DNA of 64,000 bases, from contig OX638131.1 in assembly GCA_951804985.1 (NCBI GenBank), positions 36,983,544 through 37,047,543 on the forward strand, given 5' to 3'. The notes below the pieces were generated by a model. That model saw only the letters and a list, made by a program, of their open reading frames with translations. It was not told the DNA's origin and made no database searches. Positions 54,292 to 64,000 of the stretch are shown here, piece by piece. The position numbers and the translations under genes were made by a program. Source of the DNA: Dryomyza anilis (Eukaryota > Arthropoda > Insecta > Diptera > Dryomyzidae). Position 1 is the first letter of the stretch. Each line of letters starts with the position of its first letter.

Positions 54292-54938
54292 TTATACCCT
54301 ACACCTATGAGGTACAGGGTATATTAACTTTGTGCATATATTGTAACGCCCCTTAGGAGGCGTGTCCGGTATGGAAAAGTATATATATTCTTGATCAGCA
54401 TCACTACTCGAGTCCGTTTAGCCATGTCCGTCTGTCTGTCCGTCTTGCTGTCTTGCTGCCGAATACAGAATAACTTGAGAAATACTGATCAGAATGCGAT
54501 GAAATTTCGTCTGAATATATTTTAGCCAAAAGTAGGAACTGAGTTTGAAAATGAGCCAAATCGGTTAACGGACACCTCCCATACAAGTCACTTTTTAACT
54601 CTTTAGGAATTAATAATTCCAAAAGTATTCCAGATATATTATCCTTGCAAAATTTGTGAATATAGGCGCCCATTTACATTTTTCTAATTTTTTGTATTAG
54701 TTTTTTATACTTTTATATCAATTTTTTAAATTATGGGGATATAAGATGTAAATTTGTGATATGTGAATAATATTCTGAGGGTGGGGAGGTTCAGTATAAT
54801 TAAAAACTTTAAAATTAAGATATACAATTAAATATCCCACCAATGGTGTAGGGTATTCCATAGTCGGGCCCGACCGACTATAAAAGTCCGCCCCATGTGA
54901 CCGAACTTACCCATGTGACCTAACTTTCCCAACTCGTT
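54292..54938 (+). mobile_element. DINE-1-like element, family DINE-A, copy 4
   Basis: Begins TATACCCTACACCTATGAGG...AGGGTATA, with 'ATATATTCTTGATCAGCATC' (54381), GTCCGTCTGTCTGTCCG, then the hairpin ATAGTCGGGCCCGACCGACTAT (54862-54883), and ends TAACTTTCCCAACTCGTT. It lies inside the T/G-rich tract, whose two halves it separates. An internal ~100-bp deletion removes the CCACTTTTTTTTCATTATTT region present in copy 5. Confidence 0.9.
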
Positions 54939-54944
54939 ATTATT

Positions 54945-55655
54945 CTATATTTTTTTGCGGTTTTCTGTTTTTGCTTTTGATTTTGTTTTTGAGATTGACT
55001 CTGTGTTTTTGTTTTTAATTTTTATGTTTAGTTTTTTTATTTATGTTTTTTGTTTTTACTTTTTACATTTGTGTTTTTGCTTTATATTATTTATGTTTTG
55101 TGTTTTTACTTTTTGTGTTTTTGCTTTGATTTTGATTATGAGTTTTTTTTTTTGCATTTTTACTTAAGTTTTTGTATTTTTTCTTTTGTTTTTGCTTTGG
55201 TTATTGTGTTTTTGCTTTTGAATTTTCTTTTGTGTTTTTGCTTTTGTGTTTTTGATTTTGTTTTTATGCTTTTGTGTTTTTTCTTTTGTATTTTTGCTTT
55301 TGTTTTTGTGCTATTGCTTTTGTTTGAGTTTTTGCTTCTGTTTTGGTGTTTTGCTTTTGAGTTTTTGCATTTGCATTTGTGTTGTTCTTTTTATTGTTAT
55401 TTTTCATTTTCTTTTGTGTTTGTTTTAGTTTTTTTTTGTGTTTCTGATTTTGCTTTCTTTTCCTTTTTTCTGTTTCAGCTTTGTACTAGTTTTTGTTTTT
55501 TCATCTGTTTTTGTTTTGGTTTTTTTCTTTTGCTGTTGTTTTGTGTTTTGTGCTTTTGTGTTTGATTTTTACTTTTGTGTTTGATTTTTGCTTTTGTTTT
55601 TTGCTTTTGAAATTTTTTTTTTTTATATATTTGAGTTTTTTTTTTCGTATTGCCC
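54945..55655 (+). repeat. T/G-rich low-complexity tract, right part
   Basis: About 700 bp of TTTTTGCTTTTG / TTTTTGTGTTTTTG units with extreme strand asymmetry (T far exceeds A). The 171-codon Phe/Cys-rich frame at 55050-55565 is a by-product of the repeat. Confidence 0.8.
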
Positions 55656-57330
55656 ACTTTTGTACATATACCGCATATAACACTTGGATCTATGAGGGAA
55701 TTTATCTTTATCGGCAAAAATGAACATTTCTGAAAAAACTACTTAACTTAATTATGGTACTCTAAAATAATCGAAATTCAGCTCAATTTTTAATTTAATT
55801 TTTAGTATACGAAAACCTGGTTTTTGTTTTAATTTCTATGCAAATTAAAAAATCATACATCTCGTAAATTAATTTATTAAATATTCTGTCGAATCATTTA
55901 TTAGTTAGACATAGTTGCAAACATTTGAATGCCAATGAAAAATATTGCAAACAGTATTAAACAAACTTTATCAGCAACATTTAATTAAAGGTTAAGCAGT
56001 GATTATTTGTTAGTAAAAATAAACCCTTAAAGTGCAACTTATACAACAACAAATACACTTTTTACGTAATATATATATATAGTACTCACAGATACGTTTA
56101 CCAATACACGCAAATAAATTTAGTAGAATTCCGTGAATTTTATACCAAAAAATAAAGCAAACTGCGTTGCAAATTTAGAACGAATTATAAGAGAGATATT
56201 TTAACGAGTTAGGCCCACAAGAATAGCGTTAGACAATCACAAAGTTATTTATATTTTTTAATTGTCGAATTTCTAATCACAATTATCAAATGTACTATAT
56301 AGAAATACGTAACACAGTTTCGAAAATAACGTTTGATTTAATCCAGATAATAATTAGTGGAGCAATTTGATACCGTACGATTGCAAGACGTAATATTGAC
56401 AATGACGTATCACGTAACGAGACAATTGCAAACAAACACACGGTACGTTACGTTACGTTACGAAATTATTATTTTAGCGCACGAACGAAACAAAAAAGTG
56501 TCACTAAATCCACCAAAAAAAACCAAATAAAACGTTATCAAGACAACAGACGCTGACAAACTGAAAATGGAAATCACAACGCGGTTTCGATTTGCGATCG
56601 TTTCGTTTCGGAATTAAGAGGCGGTACTCAAAGAGGTCTATAGGAACGAACGAACGCATCTCGAATCGTTCAATAGTTATTGTTATTTTGGGGGAATTGT
56701 TTAATGAAATTGCGCTCAGTTCGAATAGATAAACACAAAACAACGCGCCGCAATTAACATCGCGCATTCATTGACATTTGACAATACCGTGAAGTGGATG
56801 AGCCATGAAATATGCACATTTTTTATTTTTCATTGATCATGACAACGTATTACTCGACCAAACTCGTTCGCTTTACCATATATATGAAGGCAAATTCTTA
56901 TCAGCTGCAGCGATATGGCGAGAATACTTCTAGGCTAATGTGCGAGATTTACTCCCAGTGGATCGGTCGGAATGTTGATCGCTTTGAGTGCTTGTAGAGA
57001 TAATCGATCGATCAGCAATGTTTGCCGAAATGAAATGTCGTGCTGAATACGCTGCTCTCTATGCACGCTGACACTGGGGAGAGAATAGAGGCCAGTAATT
57101 GAAGTGTTCCCTTGAAGAGTGCACAATCGCTGATAATGTTCAATAGTTTTACAAAGTCAAAATAAATATCATTAATGTGTGTTATTCGACGTCAGATATA
57201 TCAGAGGATTGCTAGCAACATTTCCGAACTAAATGCAAATTGTAGGAAAAAATAGCATCTTAAACATATTGGGCATTCGAATTCAGAATGCCGAATTAGT
57301 TTTGAAAATGTCAAGAATTATGAGTAAGTA
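55656..57330. other. Unassigned low-copy stretch
   Basis: No shared repeat. 56395-56465 contains tandem ACGTT words (TACGTTACGTTACGTTACG). 56560-56800 is GC-richer and contains an initiator-like GCTCAGTTCG (56714-56723) without a clear TATA box. No recognisable coding frame. Possibly host regulatory or 5' flanking DNA. Confidence 0.3.
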
Positions 57331-57429
57331 GAATAAAAATCAATTTTTTTTTAAATGTTTAAATTTAAAATAATTTCACTCCTTGTAGCATTAGAACAGC
57401 ACAGAGCTAGATATTTGGAATTGGTCACC

Positions 57430-58040
57430 TTTTAAGAGCAAAAATGAGAGTTTTGCAATCGAAGCGTCATTTAAAAAGCAAAGAGTTTATAAATCGAAGC
57501 ATTGATTAAAAAACAAAGAGTGAGGGTTTTAGAATTGCAAAAGTGGCAAAGCACAAACTGTCACTTTTTATTCCTTTGCGATCGAACGGTACCAAGGGTT
57601 TAAAAGCAATTTTTAGAAAGATTTATTTCGGATTATTTAAGTTTATTTCGGATGTATGCTGTATAAGAAAGCAATGTTTTTATCAATGCTATTGGATTTT
57701 AAATACTTTCGCTCATTACAGCATTCGAAAATCAATGGGCGAGAATTTTGGAATCGGACAGCATTTAAAATGCAATCGAAGCATCATTTAAAAAGCAATT
57801 AGTAGGAATTGCAATGGTCAAGAGTTTTGAAATTTCAAAGGAAGCAAGGCCCAAACTCTCGCTTTTTGTTGCTTTGCTGTCGAGCGAACGAAAGAGATTT
57901 TTAAATACTTTCAGCAAAAGCGAAAGTATTTGTAACGAGGCAGCATTCAAAAGGCAGAGAATCAAAACTTTGCATAGGGTAGCATTTAAAAAGTAAAGAG
58001 TGCGAGTTTTGGACTAGAAGCAGCATTTTAAGAGCAACAA
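57430..58040 (+). repeat. Worn tandem or duplicated repeat with AAAGCAAAGAG words
   Basis: ATTTAAAAAGCAAAGAG or close variants recur at about 57469, 57785 and 57984. Two larger blocks align (57540-57615 and 57828-57905: GCACAAACTGTCACTTTTT versus GCCCAAACTCTCGCTTTTT, then TTTGCGATCGAACG versus TTTGCTGTCGAGCG). The origin is unknown. Confidence 0.5.
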
Positions 58041-58159
58041 GCGAGAGATTTGAAATTTGGATTTTTTTTTTATGTTACAAATTTACCAACGCTCAGAGGA
58101 TGCTGCCCACTATTTATAAAGTGCACAGTGATGATAATATGGAAGAATTATAGGTTAAA

Positions 58160-59095
58160 AGGAAGGAGGATAGATAGAGTAATGTCGATGAATGTTTGTT
58201 TTAAATTTGCCAATATCGAAAATGTCGGTGAAAACAGACGAAGGAAAATAGTTCCACAAACGTATCGTGCGGCTGAAAACCGAATTTTCTCTGTGATGCG
58301 TGGTTCTGTTGAAAACCGAGTAAACAACGAAGGGGTGGGCTTGGTTTGATGTCCGAGTAGAACGAGAGAACACACGATCTGGTGGAATCAGGCCGTGTAT
58401 TTGACTCGAACACTTACCATTGCAATACCTATAATACCCCACGGTTCTTCGGTGCCCAATAGAGGATGAAATATTTTCATCCCCTATTATATACATATAT
58501 GTGAGGATTTTCAAGGAGGATTTCGAAGCACCTATACCCAAATGTATTTTATCTTAGTGTAGACAGTGAATTATGTCTTACCACGTTTTAGAATACCGAG
58601 CCACTTGGCCGCTTCCTTCGACACAACATTGTCGTCAAGAACAGTTCACTGCGCTATATCCACGCACCCATATTTATGGAAGGGAGGGTGAATCCATTCT
58701 TTTGTCAGATAGCAGACAACATTGAGTCTTGCTTGCATTTAAATAAACTCTATTTGTAAGCCCCTTCTTGCAGATTGCTTTAAGGTCATTATTGAATGCG
58801 CCATTCATTGTGCGCCTTTTACTCTCAATCTCCAAAGAGTTTGGGCGCTTGTTGAACTAATATGAATGACAAATGTTATCTGCAATGGAATGGATTGGGA
58901 CCTGAGTCGATGACAGAAGGTCATTGATAAAAACCAGAAATAGGGACGGGGATAGGAAGGAACTCTGGGGGACTCCAGAATTGGTGAAATGTTGTTCTGA
59001 AAGAACACCATCTTTGCAACTCGTACAGAACGACCCTGGAGAATACTCGATATTCATATAGTAAAAGAATTGTAGACACCATATGCAATTAGTTT
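58160..59095 (-). pseudogene. LINE-J copy 3: non-LTR reverse transcriptase relic
   Basis: Minus-strand translation from 59057 gives 'FTNSGVPQSSFLSPSLFLVF' and 'INDLLSSTQVPIHSIADNIC'. Motif B is GVPQSS and motif C has decayed to IAD followed by Asn. It continues with 'NKRPNSLEIESKRRTMN' and, after frameshifts, a C-terminal part fuller than in copy 2: 'GHRRTVGYYRYCNGKCSS', 'STRTSNQAHPFVVYSVFNRT' and 'FTDIFDIGKFKTNIHRHYS' (to about 58165). It therefore supplies the segment deleted from copy 2. It is 5'-truncated and inactive. A DINE-A lies 170 bp beyond its 5' side. Confidence 0.85.
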
Positions 59096-59263
59096 TTATA
59101 CGAGGGCCTTAGTTTTTATACGTCCGTGGATCTGGTCGTACACAAATCATATTTTTCAACATTTTCCTTTGAATTGTCATTTTAGTGGTGAAATTTTGTA
59201 TTTGCGTTTGAATAATCCACTAATAACAAAACACAAAATTACTACTATAATTACTATTTGTGT

Positions 59264-60065
59264 ACCCTACACCTATGAGGTACAGGGTATATTAACTTTG
59301 TGCATATATTGTAACGCCCCTTAGGAGGCGTGTCCGGTATGGAAAAGTATATATATTCTTGATCAGCATCACTACCCGTGTCCGTTTAGCCATGTCCGTC
59401 TGTCTGCCTGTCTGTCTGTCCGTCTTGCTGTCCGAATACAGTATAACTTGAGAAATACTTATCAGAATGCGATAATGCGATTTCGATTTCGTATTATTAT
59501 ATTTTAGCCAAAAGTAGGAACTGAGTTTGAAAATGAGCCAAATCGGTCAACGGACACGCCCACCTCCCATACAAGTCACTTTTATATAACTTTTTAGGAA
59601 CTAATAACTCGAAAAGTATTCAAGATATAGGTATAAAATTTAAATTTAAAAATATGTGGTCCAAAAATGGTCGTAATCCGCCCACTTTTTTTTCATTATT
59701 TCCCGGGTTTTCATAGTGGAAATTTCATTCGTAAATTATTAAAATCAAATCTATGAAATATTAGCCTTTCAAAAATTTTAATATAGACGTTGTCCGCCCA
59801 ATTATATGTTTCTTATTAGTTTTTTTATTAGTTTTTTAAACTTTTATATACATTTTTTAATTTATTGGGATATAAGACGTAAATTTCTGATATGTGAATA
59901 ATATTCTGAGGGTGGGGAGGTTCAGCATAATTAAAATCTTTAATATTAAGGTATGCAATTAAATATCCCCCATTAATATCCCCACCAAAGGTGTAGGGTA
60001 TTCCATAGTCGGGCCCGACCGACTATAAAAATCCGCCCCATGTGACCTAACTTTCCCAACTCGTT
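59264..60065 (+). mobile_element. DINE-1-like element, family DINE-A, copy 5
   Basis: Full-length: TACCCTACACCTATGAGG...AGGGTATA, 'ATATATTCTTGATCAGCATC' (59353), GTCTGTCTGCCTGTCTGTC, CCACTTTTTTTTCATTATTT, hairpin ATAGTCGGGCCCGACCGACTAT (60006-60027) and end TAACTTTCCCAACTCGTT. It lacks the ~16-bp CGAACTTACCCATGTGAC repeat that copies 3 and 4 carry before the end. Confidence 0.9.
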
Positions 60066-62578
60066 ATTTATTTATTACCCATTATTTGCACCAAATTATT
60101 ATAAATATAACTGATTAAGTGGAAAAATATTTGTAATGATCGTTATTTCCCTGTAGTAAATTGCATGCGTAAGAAGCTATTCTTGCACTGATTCTCAAGC
60201 AGGTAGAACCCCTTCCCGACCAAATGAAATGAACATGTTTACTATTCGTTTCTCAAAAAACGGCACTCAGAAGGTCTCACAAAATAGTTTAACTCATTAC
60301 TGTTAGCATTCCATTAGAAGGTGAGCTTTGCAGCGCTTTGCTTTTGTATTTGACAAATATTTGAAAAATATTAGTCACCAAATCAATTGGCGCTGATTTA
60401 CACTAGTTTCAGTGATTGCAGAATGTGTATTGAGCATGCTAAGTAGTTGTTATAGCAGGGCTTCTGCTGGACAAATTTTCTACTGTGTTTTTGTCTCGTT
60501 GATTAACAAGAGGGAATGCTCTATTCCTGGAATAAAACAAACTGTATCACAGAATAGCGTTTTGTTGCACCAACCAACGATTTGGCCAACAAACTTGTTC
60601 GGTGCTCTCAAACGCTTAGTTAGTTCTCATAGACAAAACTAAAAAAATTGTAGTATGAACTTCAACCAATTTTGAACAGTTTTAGAACAATTTCGAACAG
60701 TTTGAGAACCATTTGGAGTGAGTATAGGCTAATATTTCAAGCATCAATGGCATTGAAGTTAATTGTTATAACTATTTTTTTCCTTCTTCCAACCTCATGT
60801 CAAATAATAATTTCACAGTGTATACTGTGGTTGTTGTAGTTTTTTTCTGAAATTCCATTTGCTAGAAGAAGAAAATAACGATAAATCTCAGTAGGCAAAA
60901 GAAACTTGATAAAAACCAGCAACATTCTAGTTGGAAAAGTTCAAAAAGTTGCCTGCTACATTTCATTCAAATCGGATGACATTCTTTTGGTTAATTTGAA
61001 AATTTAAAATTTCAATGCATATAAATATCATTTATGTTTCAACAGTCAAAATACCTCTCACGGAAGGAATGTCAAAATGTATACTGTCCAATGGTCAGTA
61101 TCCTAGCTAAATCCAAAAGAAAGAGTTCATTGGCAATACATTATAAAATACAAATTTATATTTTCATTTCAAATGTGGACACTAAACAGACAATGGATTT
61201 TCATGATTTAAAATCTAGAAAAGGTCAACGCCTACAAATGCTCTATTGGATGAGAAAAATCGATGTGGAGAATTTTCGGCGAAATCTAAATATGGGAAAT
61301 GGGACCTCAAAATTCGTGTTTTGGTCGACAATTTCTAAATTGCAAAGAAATGAAGTCTTCCAAAAGTAATAAACTAAAAAAGTCGATAAGTCATATGTTT
61401 GGAAATTGAATTACTATTTCAAAAAAATTTCACCGTACTGATTTAAATTTGAAACCATTTTAAAGTTTATCGTATCCAATATTTTTCCGAATTTTTAAAT
61501 TTATTCTATATTTGGATCGCTAAATTCACAAAAACTATTGAGAGATGTTTCCAAAACTGCATTAAAAATAAAATAACCGAAAATTTTATTACGATGTTCT
61601 GCTCGGAAGATACGTACAAACTCAGATCTATAAAAATTCCCAATTTCGAAGTGAAATTGACTTGCAGAAGCGGTGGCTCATTCTATGAGCTAAATATTCA
61701 AAAAACACAAGACGCTTTTGATTAGGGTCTTGGGTAATGTAAACTTTGAATACATTTTTAGAAAGTCGTTACATTTCTTCCGAAGGTGAAGTATAAAAAA
61801 CTGTTATTCAATTAAATATAATTTTTTTGGAAATAATATAATATATCGTCGTTGTAGAACGAAAAGTCACCAAACACATTTTTATTACAAACTTAAATTT
61901 CGAGTTTGTTAATTAATATAATAAATAGTAATTGATGCATTTCAAATGTCAATTGATAGATTTACATTTTCTTATCATGTGGTGAAAAATCATCGATCAT
62001 CGATTAAAAATTGTGAGAAATATAAAGATTTTTGTAAATGAATATTTGGCATTTTGAAAATGTATTCGGTGACATAAAGTTTATGCATTTATTATTTGCA
62101 GAACGTACATTCACTAAAAGTGCCACAAATCAATGCGAACAAGAAACTCAAAGTTGATAAGGTGCAGCGAACTGTTAAACTTGACAGAGATTCGTAGACA
62201 ATAGTTCTATCAGACGCGATTACAACAATAGCAAAAATAATAAAATTATGTGAGACATTTCACAAAATTTGTCACGCATCTAGTTTAGGATTTGGATGGA
62301 GGATTATCAGCGCAGTGCCAACAATAGATTTCATTAGAAATGTCAACCAAGTTGGCCAACTATTGACAGATGTGGCAGCTCAACTGAGATTTTGCGGCAA
62401 AGTTGCCAACGAACAATTGTCACGTCTTCGTGATAAAATAATGCTTTAATGGTTTTGTCATTTCCACAAATCAATCGTTACTGTTTTCGCTGAGTTTTTA
62501 AATAGAAAAAAATTAACTATTATTTCTATAGTTTAAAGATAACTTTTGAAGAAAATCTTATAAAATTAAACACCAATC
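60066..62578. other. Long stretch without a recognised feature
   Basis: About 2.5 kb of AT-rich sequence. A 111-codon ATG frame at 61034-61369 (Lys- and Ser-rich) has no recognisable similarity or flanking gene signals. No shared repeat family is present. Confidence 0.4.
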
Positions 62579-63021
62579 GATTGATGGACATTTAATTACA
62601 TCATATTAATGATTTGTTCGTTCAATATCCAAAATATAGGTAACGAACCAAGATAGTAAGAAATCTGCAGCAAATCTGCCTTTAGAATTTCTTTACACTC
62701 CCCACAAACTTCCTTTAATCTCTGTATTTACCGAATATATGCCAAAAATAATCCTGAAAAATGCCCGATATTGTGTCTCGGGATTCCTAGACAACATGTT
62801 ATACTTGGTCGAGGCAATTTAGAACCCTCCCCAGACAAAATTTCTGTGCTTTAAAAACATCAGGTTTATGAACAGTTTAGAAACTTTCATTCGAAAGATT
62901 TCAAGCAGACAAAAGCTATCTGTTTTCTACCCGTTTGATTGATGGACATTTAATTACATGAAATTAATGATTTTTTCATTCAATTTCCAAATAATAGATA
63001 ACGAACCAAGAGAGTTAATTT
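62574..63021 (+). repeat. Pair of ~85-bp direct repeats 355 bp apart
   Basis: 'GATTGATGGACATTTAATTA' with CAT..ATTAATGATTT, TTCAAT.TCCAAA and AACGAACCAAGA occurs at 62579-62658 and again at 62936-63014. The interval contains the 62798-62938 segment that resembles 22118-22208. Local duplication or long direct terminal repeats of a small element are both possible. Confidence 0.65.
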
Positions 63022-63118
63022 AAAATTTAATTTTACAAAAAATCAAAATAACCACACAAATTAAAAAAAAAACCTTTAAAAATTAGTTCGTTTTCCAGGA
63101 GTAATTTGAATCAGCTTA

Positions 63119-63455
63119 TAAAGGGTTTTTCAACAAGGACGCTACAAAAGTAGAGCGACAGCAAACGACGCCATATTTCTTGCCGCTCTTTTGACATTTC
63201 TCTTCAGTAAGGTTTGCCATTTCATGATGGAAAGATATACGAATTCGAATTTCGGTAGTAAATTTTAATCATTTCGACTCGTTGTTGGCTCGTATATCTT
63301 TCCATCATGAAATGGCAAACCTAACTAAAGAGAAATGTCAAAAGAGCGGCAAGAAATATGACGTCGTTTGCCGTTCCTGTCGCTCTACTTTTGCAGCGTT
63401 CCTGTTGAAAAACCCTTGAAAAAACTTTTGTAGCGCTCTTATTGAAAAACACTTT
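63119..63455. mobile_element. Long-TIR MITE, copy 2
   Basis: Same element as 10978-11310: AAAGGGTTTTTCAACAAGGA at the left, arms with 'TTGCCGCTCTTTTGACATTT' and 'AAGGTTTGCCATTTCATGAT', a short loop with 'ATTTCGACTCGTTGTTGG', and the mirrored arm. The extra right-end block 'CTTTTGTAGCGCTCTTATTG' then AAAAACACTTTA follows. Here the arm also includes GGAAAGATATACGA and its complement TCGTATATCTTTCC, so its pairing extends further than in copy 1. Non-coding. Confidence 0.85.
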
Positions 63456-64000
63456 AATACCCATGGTCTTCTGTTCGATCTGTGACTGATGATTTTTATT
63501 AGAAATCAGAATGCTTTAAAGAAATTAAATACTTTTAAGGCAGAATTCAATTTGCTGTTTTTTTTGACACTGATTTCTGATACATAGTATACAAATCGAT
63601 TATTTATTGTTTGTCAGACACTTACCCTTGATCACACATCGAATTATTGAAATAATATACATTGCTGACCGCAGCAAGAGTAAACAAAATTTATTGCTCA
63701 AAACGATTGGAGTGACAGGTAGGTCGTTTTGGAAAATTGGCTCATTTTTGTCTCTAAGATGTAGTTCAGGTCTTCGTTCATTGTATACATATGACAACCG
63801 ATAGCAACACTTACTCATGGTCTTGAAAAAAAAAATTACGGTGATTATTTTGACATACAATAATACAGTGTTTCATGTGTCTTCATACAGTGTTTATGTA
63901 AAAAAATAATAGGGAGAAGATATAATCATAATGACATGATTATGTTATAAATTGTTAAGAATTTTATGCGCCTTCAGATTAAGCACTTGATTTCTGATAA
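63456..64000. other. No recognised feature
   Basis: AT-rich end of the window; overlapping short frames on both strands at 63600-63860 are not recognisable. Confidence 0.45.

Noticed and set aside
54089..54310. Phe/Leu/Cys-rich 'membrane protein' frames (also 55050-55565)
   Set aside because: Produced by the T/G-rich low-complexity tract; composition alone explains them.
56711..56725. Initiator GCTCAGTTCG as a promoter
   Set aside because: A good initiator word, but no TATA box at -30 and no downstream promoter element in the expected place; too common by chance.
61034..61369. 111-codon ATG frame
   Set aside because: No recognisable similarity, AT-rich codons, and no splice or promoter context; chance frames of this size occur several times in the window.

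Overview
The window reads as AT-rich nuclear DNA from a higher (schizophoran) fly, very likely intronic or intergenic, and almost all of its recognisable content is transposable-element debris. The pointers to Diptera are nine DINE-1/INE-1-like (Helentron) copies carrying the typical 'ATATATTCTTGATCAGCAT' core and a GTCT/GTCC microsatellite, CAA/GTT trinucleotide runs in the unique stretches, jockey/CR1-like and other non-LTR relics, and Tc1 and mariner relics. Family or species cannot be fixed from sequence alone. No complete host protein-coding gene, rRNA or genuine tRNA gene was found. The best candidate for host coding sequence is one possible exon on the minus strand (42739-42928) ending in a consensus splice donor.

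Layout. 1-2.2 kb: unique sequence. 2.2-7.4 kb: degenerate MITE, LINE-J copy 1, a solo LTR, a second non-LTR relic (LINE-R) split by a MITE and bracketed by a 21-bp direct repeat, a Helitron fragment and SINE copy 1. 7.4-11.3 kb: mostly unique, with two palindromic MITEs. 11.8-13.9 kb: LINE-J copy 2 (best RT core in the window) and a second solo LTR. 14-16.3 kb: a 72-bp-arm inverted repeat and unique triplet-rich sequence. 16.5-18.4 kb: two overlapping Tc1 transposase fragments around an AT-rich insert, then SINE copy 2. 18.8-21.7 kb: Helitron fragment, then a palindromic foldback element (FB) invaded by two DINE-B copies. 23.7-25.7 kb: a ~115-bp tandem array with a ~308-bp higher-order period that looks derived from the C-terminal Cys/His region of a LINE. 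26.1 kb: SINE copy 3. 28.4 kb: third LTR. 29.8-32.4 kb: DINE-A and FB. 34.6-36.8 kb: CpG-rich tandem repeat of ~282 bp with one orientation switch. 38 kb: RNase H relic. 39-41.4 kb: two directly repeated DINE-A copies. 42.7 kb: candidate exon. 43.2-44.9 kb: end-to-end Helitron and a mariner relic. 45.4-47.8 kb: inverted repeat enclosing a DINE-B, abutted by a MITE. 50.5-52.8 kb: Helitron followed by FB with a nested DINE-B. 53.5-55.7 kb: short tandem repeats and a T/G-rich tract split by DINE-A. 58-60 kb: LINE-J copy 3 and DINE-A. 63.1 kb: second copy of the long-TIR MITE.

How the parts relate. Insertions are layered: MITE in LINE, DINE in FB, MITE in FB, DINE in simple repeat. The most interesting item is the LTR family (3405-3950, 13416-13892, 28422-28835). 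Read on its transcribed strand, its U3 has GAGA motifs, then heat-shock-element half-sites in a 10-bp register, then a TATA box and an initiator-like TCAGTT. That is the architecture of dipteran heat-shock promoters, and half-site runs persist in all three copies. Names such as LINE-J, LINE-R, FB, DINE-A/B and M1 are working labels used only here. No alignment or database search was run; identities are from reading the sequence and its translations.
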